Source: Aspidapion aeneum
Lineage: Eukaryota; Arthropoda; Insecta; Coleoptera; Brentidae
Length of the DNA stretch: 64,000 bases
Reading direction: 5' to 3'
Assembly: GCA_963576565.1 (NCBI GenBank)
Contig: OY755045.1
Coordinates: 41,239,909 to 41,303,908, forward strand
In this document: positions 33,301 through 40,527 of the stretch, in pieces
Layout of the letters: each line of letters begins with the position of its first letter
How positions within the stretch are numbered: position 1 is the stretch's first letter
The notes under the pieces: model-generated
Seen by the model: only the letters and a program-made list of their open reading frames with translations
What the model was told of the DNA's origin: nothing
The model's database searches: none
Position numbers and translations under genes: made by a program

Positions 33301-36300
33301 GCTTTTCCGCTGTTGCCGGCTCCTCTGCCTCTGTAAAATTTTATAAATAATAAGTAAGGTTCAACTTCTTACCTTACCAAATTTTTAGTGCTTTGAGTTG
33401 GTTAGGCTATTTAAACCGTGCGATAATTTGTCATGCGCTTATAGCCCGCGTCGCGTCGTTTTATGCTGTGTATTTATTATTACAATCTGCGATAAAAACT
33501 CATTTAGACAACATAATTTATGAACGGCCCCTTTTCCCACAATTTTTTCAGGACGTGGCAACAGGTGTATGACATCATATTACGGATTTCGTGTTAGCAG
33601 GGCCGGGTTTCGTTTTGAGCTACTTGGACTATATCCCCGCGCTACTATTTTCCGAAAACCGCATATTGATGCGACGTTCCATTAAAAAGTTAGCATTTTT
33701 TAAACTTTATAACTGTCAATAAACTGTCATTAGCATTCACGAATTTTGACTAAAATCTAATCAGCTCGTTACAGTATCGAGTACTATTTTACCTGAAAAT
33801 TTCATGTAAATCGGTTAAGCGGTTTAGGAGCTATCGCGTTACGGACAGATATACATACACACACAACACAGACAGATATCATGACGATATTGCTAGGGTA
33901 GGTCAAAATACACCCAAATAACACATATCGGTGTTATCTCAAAAAATTTTTTTTGTCGAAAACAATACCTTCTCTAGCCGTTGCTGTGCGGGCTAGGAAG
34001 GTAAAAAAGGGGCGAGCCGACTGCTCAACAAGTAGTATAAGTTGTAACCTTTAGACTGGATTGTTTAGTTTACACTTGAAAACGGAGATATACTTACTTA
34101 CTGAAACGACCTGTTTAAAATAAACCAACACAAGAACATTTTATGTAAAAAAGAGCCAAGTACGCGAAAATGGCATTCCGTAAAAAGAATTGAGATAAAA
34201 GTAAGGCCAAGTTCTCCAATACAAATTTCATAATGAAAGATTTTTACTAGTTGGAAATGTTTTTCTAAACTTTGCTATTACAGCCAATCTTCTTTATGTT
34301 CAATTAAGCACTGTGCCTGAGTCATTTACAGCCGTAATAGCCAAGTTTAGAAAAACATTTCCAAACTAGTTTCTTACTTTCATTTTGAAATTTGTATTGG
34401 AGAACATGACTTTACTTTTATCTCAATTCTTTTTACGGAATGCCGCGTACTTGGTTATTTTTACATGAAATGTTTTTGTTATGATTTCACTTCTTTTTTA
34501 AAGGAATTGGATAATATTTAATTTTTAAAATAGTAAAATATGCGGAATATTGTTCAAAACTTTTGCAATGCCTTACTTAAAATTTTGAGGTCTTTTAATT
34601 TTTTCCCATGGTTTTATCATAGCTGCCATCAGCCTTCCAAAGCTCAGCTCTCTAGCGTTTCTGAAAGTGGACAATGTTACTTTTGCATAACTTTACATGT
34701 ATAGGGGAGGGAAGTAAAATAAAATTTTCGTGTTTTTAAATTTTTTCCTATAGTTTTATCATAGTTCCTATCAGTCTTCCAATGCTCAGCTCTCTAGCGT
34801 TTTTGGAAGTGGGTAATGTTACTTTTACATAACTTGACATTTATAGGGGAGGAGAGTAAATGAAAATTTTTGGGGTTTTTAAATTTTTTCCCATGGTTTT
34901 ATCATAGTTTCTATCAGCCTTCCAAAGCTCAGCACTCTAGCGTTTCTGGAAGTGGGCAATGTTACTTTTATATAAATTTACATTTATAGGAGAGGGAAGT
35001 AAATTAAAATATTGGTGTTTTAATATTTTTCCTATAGTTTTATCATAGTGTCTTTCAGTCTTAAAAAGCTCAGCTCTGTAGCATTTCTGGAAGTGGGCAG
35101 TGTTACTTTTACTTAACTTTACATTTATATGGGAGGGAAGTAAATTAGCATTTTGGGGTGTTATATTTTTTTCCTATAGTTTTATTATAGTTCCTATCAG
35201 GCTGCCAAAGCTCAGCTCTCTAGCATTGCTAGAAGTGGGTAATGTTACTTTTAAATAATTTTACATATATAGGGGAGGGGAGTAAATTAGAATTTTGGGG
35301 CTTTTTGATTTTTTCCAGGGGTTTGGTCATAATTTCTATCAGTCCGCCAAATTTCAGCTTTATAGTAGGTCTGGAGAACAGTAGAATTTTGGTGATCTAT
35401 ACATGAGTGAGTGAGTCAGTGAGTGAGTGACAATTTCGACGTTTTTTGAAATTTCGTAACTACTTTACTACTCTATAGAAGTCCATGAAACTTGGAGGGG
35501 TTGTTAACTCTATGAAGTTCTACGACTGTGCAAAGTATGAGATTCGTAGCTCTTTCCGAAGTAGAGCTTTAGATAGGTCAGATATGGGCTGAAATGTTTC
35601 AAGAAAAGATGGTACGGTAGCGCGAACTTTGCGAGGCACTGCCGTGCCCTCAGATAAAGACAATGGAAGTCCAAAGTTTTATTTCTACTCAATCATTGTC
35701 TACGAGTTTTAAACAAAATATTATTTTTTCACTTATATAATGGCAACAAGTCTAATTAGGTGAGTCCTCAAGTCGTGAACGGTTAGCCCAGATATTCCTA
35801 AGCTCTAAGGTCGACACTGACAGTAACATTTGTTTGTATTAAATGCAGTGTTGTCTTGGCCGTCGGACTCGGTATATTGAATTTTTGGTGTTTTTTTTCT
35901 GTGTGCTGAGTTTTATTTTTGTAAAAAAGAACTTAGTTGGACGTAAAAATAAACAAGAAGTGCTATGTTTCTGAAAATACTGTGAAAATTCAGCCCAGTG
36001 TGGTTTTTTCGAGATGATTCCAGTGACGCAGCTATGTTGCCATCGCCGGGGATTTGTAGAATTTCTAGATATCGACAAAACAAATGGTTAAAGATGCATG
36101 CATGTCTCTAATTCATCGAACAGTTGAATTTTCGAACATTTGCTTATTTAATTCAATGCTTTGTTATCGGTTTTTAGTTTTATTTTAAATTAAATAATAA
36201 ATGCAAACTTGTGTTTCAGTAATAAAAGATAGATTTTAACAAATTGTATTATTTCTTAGCCAGAGCAAAATTGAAAAATAAGGGTCTTAAAGATTTGCAT

Positions 36301-36978
36301 ATAAATCAAATAAATGGAAAAGTTTTGAAAGGTAGTTGCGTAGGTATGACAACAAACACAACTACGGCATTTGTTTCACAGCCAACTAAGTGAAAAACTA
36401 TTTTTTTAATAAATTCACATTTTCCGTCATCCAAAGATAGGCTTATTATACACGGTTGAAAAGCTCCTTTTATGCTCTATTTATTGAAGTATAAATCCAA
36501 TATGGCGGTCATAAGAAATAACATGGCTATGGTTTTAAAAATACTAGAAGGCATACAAAATCAATAACGTCATTCAATTGGCCTTAGTTGCTTATACAAA
36601 ACTACCAAATTTCATTAAATTTGATTGCCAGATGGCGGCGATATTTCAATTTTTCAAAAAACAAAATTTTTAGTTTTTGCTCGATATTCTTAATTTGTAG
36701 ATATTTTTAATTTTGATACGGCATCTAATTGGGATTAGAATAGCGCAATTTTTTTCTTCTTTAAACAAACTCGTATCTCTTAATGTTTCCGAAATCCCCA
36801 TGTAGTTGCTTTAATTTGGGACAACCTGTATAGAGATCTTTGATTAAATAATAAGCATTTCTATTTAATTTGTAGATGCTGGCCTTGCGTCTGCTTGCCA
36901 TACTGCATGAAATCCTGCAAAACTCGATCCCATTACTGTCCCGAATGTGGCGCTTACATCGGTATTTTTGCTGAATAA
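18332..36978 (+). CDS. Short LITAF-domain paralog (gene B), 18.4 kb intron
   Basis: Exon 1 is 18332-18456 (donor GTAAGT) and exon 2 is 36876-36978 (acceptor TTTGTAG, stop TAA), giving 75 aa. Zinc ligands are C12-x2-C15 (RCPSCQARVVT) and C63-x2-C66 (HYCPECGAYIG). The hydrophobic Cys-rich core (LWALLLCCC) spans the junction with phase 2 preserved. I chose ATG 18332 because the homologous frame upstream reads CAA-ACT-TAA-ATG, so the stop rules out continuation from an upstream PPPY exon. The LITAF domain is whole but the N-terminal region is gone. The intron carries the LINE, a foldback element and many MITEs. It could be a real short LITAF-like protein or a young pseudogene; conserved frame, splice sites and zinc ligands favour the former. 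Confidence 0.65.
18491..18704. mobile_element. MITE in intron of gene B
   Basis: Ends TAGCGAATTCTTTTG and CAAAAGAATTCGCCAT are inverted repeats about 210 bp apart, bordered by TTATA/TATAT. The interior has GTGCACT/AGTGCAC pairs. Family unknown. Confidence 0.6.
18705..20690. other. Intronic DNA of gene B, little recognised
   Basis: The only notable structures are an imperfect palindrome at 19376-19500 (CGGTTTGGTTCGGTT facing AACCGAACCGAA), followed by degenerate AACCGAACTG repeats to about 19550, and a 34 bp near-perfect palindrome at 20466-20499 (TGCAATGCCTCC arms). Short frames at 19709-19937 and 20333-20545 are unsupported. Confidence 0.5.
20895..23555 (-). pseudogene. LINE ORF2: endonuclease-reverse transcriptase, one premature stop
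   Basis: ATG at 23555 (MVSNLRILAWNANGLLQH, the usual APE start) overlaps the end of ORF1 by 11 nt. A single in-frame TAA at 23397-23399 follows codon 52; the rest is open to 20895. The APE endonuclease shows GGDFNAKNTYWGS and LHSDHSPI. The RT shows YRPISLLP, AVFLDVAQAFDKVWH, GVPQGSVLGPYL and the catalytic FADDTGLL, followed by a Jockey-type thumb and C-terminus (LLLYRQILKPVWTYGIQLWG). Counting from 23555 it is 887 codons including both stops, normal for Jockey elements. In life it nicks target DNA and copies the element RNA in place. This copy cannot make the full protein without stop read-through. Confidence 0.93.
23545..24943 (-). pseudogene. LINE ORF1 (Gag-like), one frameshift
   Basis: Starts MFKSKKSVPSPVKLVL, followed by a coiled-coil-like stretch (YLRSQLESMQRKFADLETKV) and a basic, Ser/Pro-rich linker. 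At the seven-base A run (T run 24481-24487 on +) the frame shifts by one base. The downstream frame (open from 24645 to 23545) carries an RRM-like region and three CCHC knuckles: CKRCQSYGHTQKYC, CVKCTGKHLTVEC and CIHCGGKHPANYRGC. Knuckle number and order match Jockey/I-group Gag proteins that bind element RNA. One extra A in the run explains the break; it could be a mutation, a sequencing error or, less likely, programmed shifting. Joined length would be about 465 aa. Confidence 0.88.
25054..25178. mobile_element. R1 fragment, left of foldback element
   Basis: From about 25074 (AAGCCCAAGCAGGTGCTGTA) to ATCGCCGCC (25170-25178) it matches R1 copy 1 at about 1218-1326. R1 continues at 28869, so the DNA between is an insertion. 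Confidence 0.8.
25430..26960. repeat. Tandem array, ~128 bp unit, 12 copies
   Basis: Each unit runs TTTTTGACACACTTCCC, ATTATCCGATTTGGATGAAA, TTTGGTATACATATAGTGG, TCCGATGACAATACAA, then AAAAAATATCCTCCCACCCC and TACCCCCACCCC. Units differ by a few percent. The five copies at 27990-28565 are in the opposite orientation. Confidence 0.9.
26961..27989. other. Central spacer of the foldback element
   Basis: Contains an 'AATGGCGG' repeat piece (27335-27530) and a separate palindromic MITE (27751-27940). No transposase or other gene found; short frames here read the repeats. Confidence 0.6.
27751..27940. mobile_element. Palindromic MITE (TTCGTGGCTAAGCGGGT ends)
   Basis: Arms of about 75 bp: TTCGTGGCTAAGCGGGTGTA at left and its near-exact inverse at right (TATACCCGCTTAGCCACGAA). 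They also share AGAAAGATTTTGTTTCTCTT and CAGCTCGAAAGCTGT. A TTCGTGGCTAA sequence recurs at 61491. No clear target duplication. Confidence 0.75.
27990..28565. repeat. Tandem array, ~128 bp unit, 5 inverted copies
   Basis: Reverse orientation of the left array; each unit carries ACCAAATTTCATCCAAATCG and GGGTGGGGGTAG-GGTGGGAGG. It forms the second arm of the foldback. Confidence 0.9.
28869..29018. mobile_element. R1 fragment, middle part
   Basis: ATCGCCGCCATCTTGCAAAC through TTCCTATGACAGCCATAT matches R1 copy 1 (1318-1462). It is cut at 29018 by the next element. Confidence 0.8.
29367..30304. mobile_element. TA-flanked MITE, CCGGATGGGCC ends
   Basis: Terminal inverted repeats of about 115 bp: CCGGATGGGCC-AAAAAAAACC-GGACAATTTTT at left, and GGACAATTTTTTTTTCATCAT preceded by CCGGGTGGGCC at right (as reverse complement). 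TA borders at 29365-29366 and 30305-30306. Non-coding; frames at 29421-29851 are inside it. Confidence 0.85.
30472..30657 (+). mobile_element. tRNA-derived SINE with perfect target duplication
   Basis: GTGGTGTAGTGGTAGCAGTG (A box) and GGGTTCGATTCCTGAC (B box) sit 30-odd bp apart as in a tRNA, followed by an unrelated tail ending AAATAAAGAAAAAA. AACATTTCCCAC flanks both sides (30460-30471, 30658-30669). It is a different family from the 5312 and 9285 SINEs. Confidence 0.9.
30978..31173. mobile_element. hAT-type MITE, 8 bp target duplication
   Basis: CAGTCGCGGGGC at left and TATACGCCACTG at right, flanked by ACTACGGC (30970-30977, 31174-31181). The inside has runs of G and C and GATATTTTCCACATATTTCC, shared with the MITE at 48482-48630 and with fragments at 17830-17960 and 47360-47460. 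Confidence 0.88.
31387..31565. mobile_element. R1 fragment, right part
   Basis: ATTTATCCGTCAATAAATAG through ACCTACGTAACTCT matches R1 copy 1 (about 1465-1632); the terminal inverted repeat is missing. With 25054-25178 and 28869-29018 it makes one R1 copy split by two insertions. Confidence 0.8.
31737..32804 (+). mobile_element. hAT element, deleted, 8 bp target duplication
   Basis: Ends CAGTGGCGGCTGCTAC and CACCAGCCGCCACTG form a TIR, flanked by CTCGAGAT at 31729-31736 and 32805-32812. The interior carries a broken hAT transposase start (31944-32450). At 1068 bp it is a deletion derivative of a larger element. Confidence 0.9.
31944..32450 (+). pseudogene. hAT transposase N-terminal remnant
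   Basis: One frame is open from 31944 to 32351 (with MEKNTVDYIINCANLNTLTY) and, after a one-base shift, continues as NNPRSDPAWVAKGMCDIKHF then SEKLKSK to a stop at about 32450. The second part resembles the TTF-type zinc finger region of hAT/ZMYM-type transposases (W-x3-G-x2-D-x-K-H). No catalytic domain remains. Confidence 0.5.
32932..33185. mobile_element. hAT-type MITE, 8 bp target duplication
   Basis: Ends CACCGGCGTATAC and GGATACGCCACTG are flanked by CAACCTGA at 32924-32931 and 33186-33193. It is inserted in the transposase remnant. Confidence 0.85.
33246..34152. other. Intronic DNA of gene B, one repeat motif
   Basis: No gene. At 33798-33860 the text GAAAATTTCATGTAAATCGG, TTAAGCGGTTTAGGAGCTAT and GTTACGGACAGATATACATA parallels the block beside the CAGA arrays of the Helentron-like elements. 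Confidence 0.5.
34153..35653. mobile_element. Rep2 copy 2 (inverted), with a foldback end
   Basis: The right end (AGGCACTGCCGTGCCCTCAG) is the inverse of the start of copy 1 at 29019. ~150 bp units with AGCTCAGCTCTCTAGCG and AAGTGGGTAATGTTACTTTT repeat from 34600 to 35290. Its left part, 34153-34480, is itself a palindrome: GTACGCG-AAAATGGCATTCCG faces CGGAATGCCGCGTACTTGG. The frames at 35510-35692 and nearby are repeat translations. Confidence 0.65.
35654..36274. other. Intronic DNA of gene B, nothing recognised
   Basis: No supported gene; the 79-codon frame on the - strand (36078-35839) has no recognisable domain. Confidence 0.5.
36275..36828. mobile_element. R1 element, inverted copy, just before gene B's last exon
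   Basis: Runs opposite to 1127-1704. GTTGCGTAGGTATGACAACA lies near the left; the right ends ...TTGGGACAACCTG with TA at 36829-36830. Both outer ends are mutated. It lies about 47 bp before the acceptor of the terminal LITAF exon. Confidence 0.75.
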
Positions 36979-38590
36979 GGAACGAATTTTACTAAGAAAT
37001 ACCTAATATATGATGTTTATTTAAATTTTATTAAACTAGTAGCCTAATATTAATTGTATTTCAATTTTTGGTCCCGTCATTAACGGGGCAAACTTCGCCC
37101 AAAAACTTACCATCTGACAACACTGATATCCCAAACCGAATCTTTGTTCTAATAGAAATAGAAAACGAAAAAGCGGAATGAGACGAAATTTTGCGGGGTG
37201 GTTTTTTAAAGCATTTTTAACAAACGTATAGCAGTTTCTCGCTAATTCATGTTATTCAAAAAATAAAATAAAAGTTATGACTAAAACACAACAAATATTT
37301 TAAAGCGATGTTTGGTATTTCAGTAGCCTAGTTGTGATATAGAAAACTGTAGCGATATTCTTTCGTTTTTTGTATTTTTTTTTTTCAAAAATCTAACAAG
37401 ACACGTTTGACAATTTAAAAAAAATATTTTTAATGAACAGAAAAAATGTTTTAAGTAGCCTAGTTGTGATATAGAAAACTGTAGCGATATTCTTTCGTTT
37501 TTTGTATTTTTTTTTTCAAAAATCTAACAAGACACGTTTGACAATTTAAAAAAAATATTTTTAATGAACAGAAAAAATGTTTTAAGTAGCTTTATTAGGA
37601 TTTATCAAAGCGTGGCCAATTTTACATTTGCTGAAGGACACCAAATCAGAGAAGATCCATCAACCCCCTGATGTTATGCCCGCAGTAAGAAAAACGATAA
37701 ATGCAATGGACTGTATAATTTAATTAATGAAAGCGCGAGCAAACATAAATATATTGATATGAATTACGAAATAATTAATAAGGTCCATAGGGTAATTGTT
37801 GGACCCACACAACGGTAATCAGATACAAATGCACTCACCAGTTTGCAGCCACTTTCTCCACGTTCTAAGGGGCCCCTGAATGGATCTAATGATGTCACCA
37901 CGTAGCTGAAGGGCTGAAGTTTCTAGTTCTATGCTTCAGTACACCAAAATCGAGCACTTTCAGGTGTAGAAATTTGAAATAGTTGGAGAACGAAATTAAC
38001 ACGCCATTTTCTCGAGGCGGTCGACAAGGATCTCACTGGTTGTTGGTGCGCATGTCCAAATACGCGAAATGCACTCTGCCCTTCATACAATTGTGTGGTT
38101 TTAAAATATATAAACAACCGCGAAATTTAGCGGGAGCTAACACCTGACTGAAGCGAGCGAGAAAATTTAATTAAAACTGACCCGGATTTTCAGATTATTT
38201 TCAATTATTTTGAACAAATAAAACGTTGTTTAATTTACGTTAAAGTATTTAGAGCCATACAAATTTTTATATTTGCAAAAAGTTTTTGTGAGGGCCAAGC
38301 CTCAAGCGAAAAACATTATTCTTCCTTTCGCCGTGTTATAGTTGGGTAAAAAAAGGAGCGAGAAGCTGCTAATGCGCAGACTCCGTTATAACAATAACGG
38401 TAACAAAGGGTAAAATACGCGACCCAAAATGTCCCTATTTTCATTGTTCTATTAACCGGTTATAATCTTGCTCCGGAGCAGGGTTATAATCAAATCTTCT
38501 TTTAATTCAAACACTCGCATATAAAGCCCAACACCTCGTCTCTTTTTTAATAAAAAATACTTTAAAAAATAATAAAAACCCAGCAAACCA
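36979..38590. other. Between genes B and C, part 1
   Basis: The first 90 bp match the 3' flank of gene A. A perfect tandem duplication lies at 37323-37584 and a dispersed module at 38345-38440. No gene supported; the - strand frame at 37929-38117 has no domain. Confidence 0.6.
37323..37584. repeat. Near-perfect tandem duplication, ~131 bp unit
   Basis: AGTAGCCTAGTTGTGATATA through GAACAGAAAAAATGTTTTA occurs twice back to back with essentially no difference, so it is recent. Confidence 0.92.
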
Positions 38591-38844
38591 GCATAACCTC
38601 AAAATAGGAGGAGTATGGATAACCAAGATTTGAAAACAGCTCCGGACTCTTTATCAAAAAATGTGTTCTATACTTCGTCACAGGCCATAAAATTTCCTTT
38701 CAAACGATGTATAACAAAGTGAAAGTTATTTTATATTTACCGCTCCAGTAGTGGTGTTCTTAATTTAAAGAAATTATTTAAGATCAATCCAAACTAATCA
38801 ATTTTGTGTCTTATTAGCTTTTCGGTGGATAATAAAGAGCGGCG

Positions 38845-39055
38845 GATAAAAGGTCGAAAGTACAAAAGGTCCAAAAATTAGGTCAAAAGTACAAAAGGTC
38901 GAAAGTACAAAAGGATGGAAGTACAAAAGATCAAAAAACAAAAGATCGAAAGTACAAAAGATCGAAAGTACGGCCGCGGGTCACATCGACTGGACAGGTC
39001 AATTGTTTGGTCGATTTTTTTTCGACCTTTTGTACTTTCGACCTTTTATGGCTTC
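38845..39055. repeat. GGTCGAAAGTACAAAA array with inverted partner
   Basis: Seven or so ~16 bp units (AAAGGTCGAAAGTACA and variants) at 38850-38970, then a short spacer with CGGCCGCGGG, then the inverse (TCGACCTTTTGTACTTTCGA) at 39023-39045. The layout of short tandem units facing inverted ones echoes the ends of the foldback element at 25179. Confidence 0.7.
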
Positions 39056-39059
39056 GGCG

Positions 39060-40298
39060 GCGGGCCCGATAATAAAATGTCCTTTTAAACAGTGTCACAA
39101 AATGTGACCCATAGTATAGAAAACTCTCCAGGGGCGTCCGTAAATTGCAAAAATTACCAACTTACTTCCTAACAGGTTGGTTGTTGATCCCAATGAGTAC
39201 CTAATTATGATAATGCCTCCCCCCCCCCCAAACCGTTGCATAAGATTCACCACTTTATTTTTACTTCCATATGCTTTAAAAAAATAACCAAAAACACCTA
39301 TGTCAAAGTTACTACTGTTACTTTCTGCACAAAAATATTGCTTAGGAGGGGCCATGGCCCCGATGCCCCCTCCCCTTATAACCACCGGTGTTTTTTTGCT
39401 TTAAAGAACTTATTTAGATAAATCAAAATATCTAATCTAATCAAAAAACAGTTTATTTTAATTTGGAAACATTTTATTTTAGTAGCTTTAAATTACGAAC
39501 CTTTTTGAAGTATTTATCATAACATTAACCTCACTTTGTAATATATCATTTAACAAGAAATTGTCTTATCCTCAATAAAGAATAAAGGCACATTTTTTTC
39601 TGAAAATATCAGTAAGAAAAGATATTTAAATATGCAATATACGCCCCTGAAGCCTTAAAGATGGCAACAACCCGACATTTTAATAAAGTTTTTAAAATAA
39701 AATGTTATGTACTACAATAAAGTATACTACATATTTTTTCCTAAAAAGTGTAGTTTTTGAGAAAATTTTGAAAAACATATAATAAACATGTTTTTTCTAA
39801 ATAATCCCAATTTACGTACGCTACTGAAGAGCTACTTGCTTTTCCTAACCTTATTGACCAATGCATCGTTGGAAAAGGAATTTTATTCTCCACAAAAAAC
39901 TGTTCTTTGCAATTTTTGATAAACAGGTTAGTTTTCGAGAAAATGGCATAAAACTGAAAAAAAAACAGGTTTTTGGGGGTTTGGGGGGATTTTCTCCATC
40001 CCTGTGGATTTTTCGAGTTGGCAACAGAGATATTCGGATTCAACGGGGTCAAATTAGGGGAAAATGGTCTGTTGCCAAAAAGTAATATGATTTGCTTCTA
40101 GACCGAAAACGGACAGCCTTTTAAAATAATATGCTCTGGCTATGGGTAAAGTAAATTTCAGTTCAAACCAATGACGTTTTCCGACGTAGTCGATGGCGTC
40201 ATATAGTTGAACCAAAGATAACCATGACCACTTGAACGCGTTTGGTTTTTACCAATTTGGAAAGATGCTTACCGATTGACCGCTACAATTTGTTTAAT
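39060..40298. other. Between genes B and C, part 2
   Basis: Some hAT-like terminal strings (CAGGGGCGTCCG at 39130; ACGCCCCTG at 39642) but no matching target duplication. Overlapping frames at 39095-40085 on both strands have no domain and low-complexity composition. Confidence 0.4.
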
Positions 40299-40527
40299 GT
40301 CAATGTGACTGACTCAGTCAGAGGGAAAATCCACATAATATTTTTTATTATTTTTATTATTACATAAAGTTATTATTAAATTTGTAAATTGATTATTTAA
40401 ACTGCAAGACGTTACTAAAGGCGGCAACTGGAGGCTAGGGTTCACTGCACAGTGGTACCAAAAATTAAAACTGATCAGCCAAATAGTTATTATTAAGTTA
40501 TTATTATAAATTATCACTCAAACATAA
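40299..40527 (+). promoter_or_regulatory. Conserved upstream region of LITAF gene C
   Basis: Aligns with 18100-18331 upstream of gene B, from TGTCAATGTGACTGACTCAG to TATCACTCAAACATAA. The alignment includes CTGATCAGCCAAA and an AT-rich TTTTTTATTATT tract. Likely promoter plus 5' UTR; inferred from conservation between the two paralogs. Confidence 0.5.

Noticed and set aside
39129..39651. hAT-type element from CAGGGGCGTCCG to ACGCCCCTG
   Set aside because: The ends fit but the flanking 8 bp (AAACTCTC versus AAGCCTTA) do not match, so a single insertion is not supported.
39095..40085. Paired frames on both strands between genes B and C
   Set aside because: Low complexity, overlapping on opposite strands, no domain and no splice signals.
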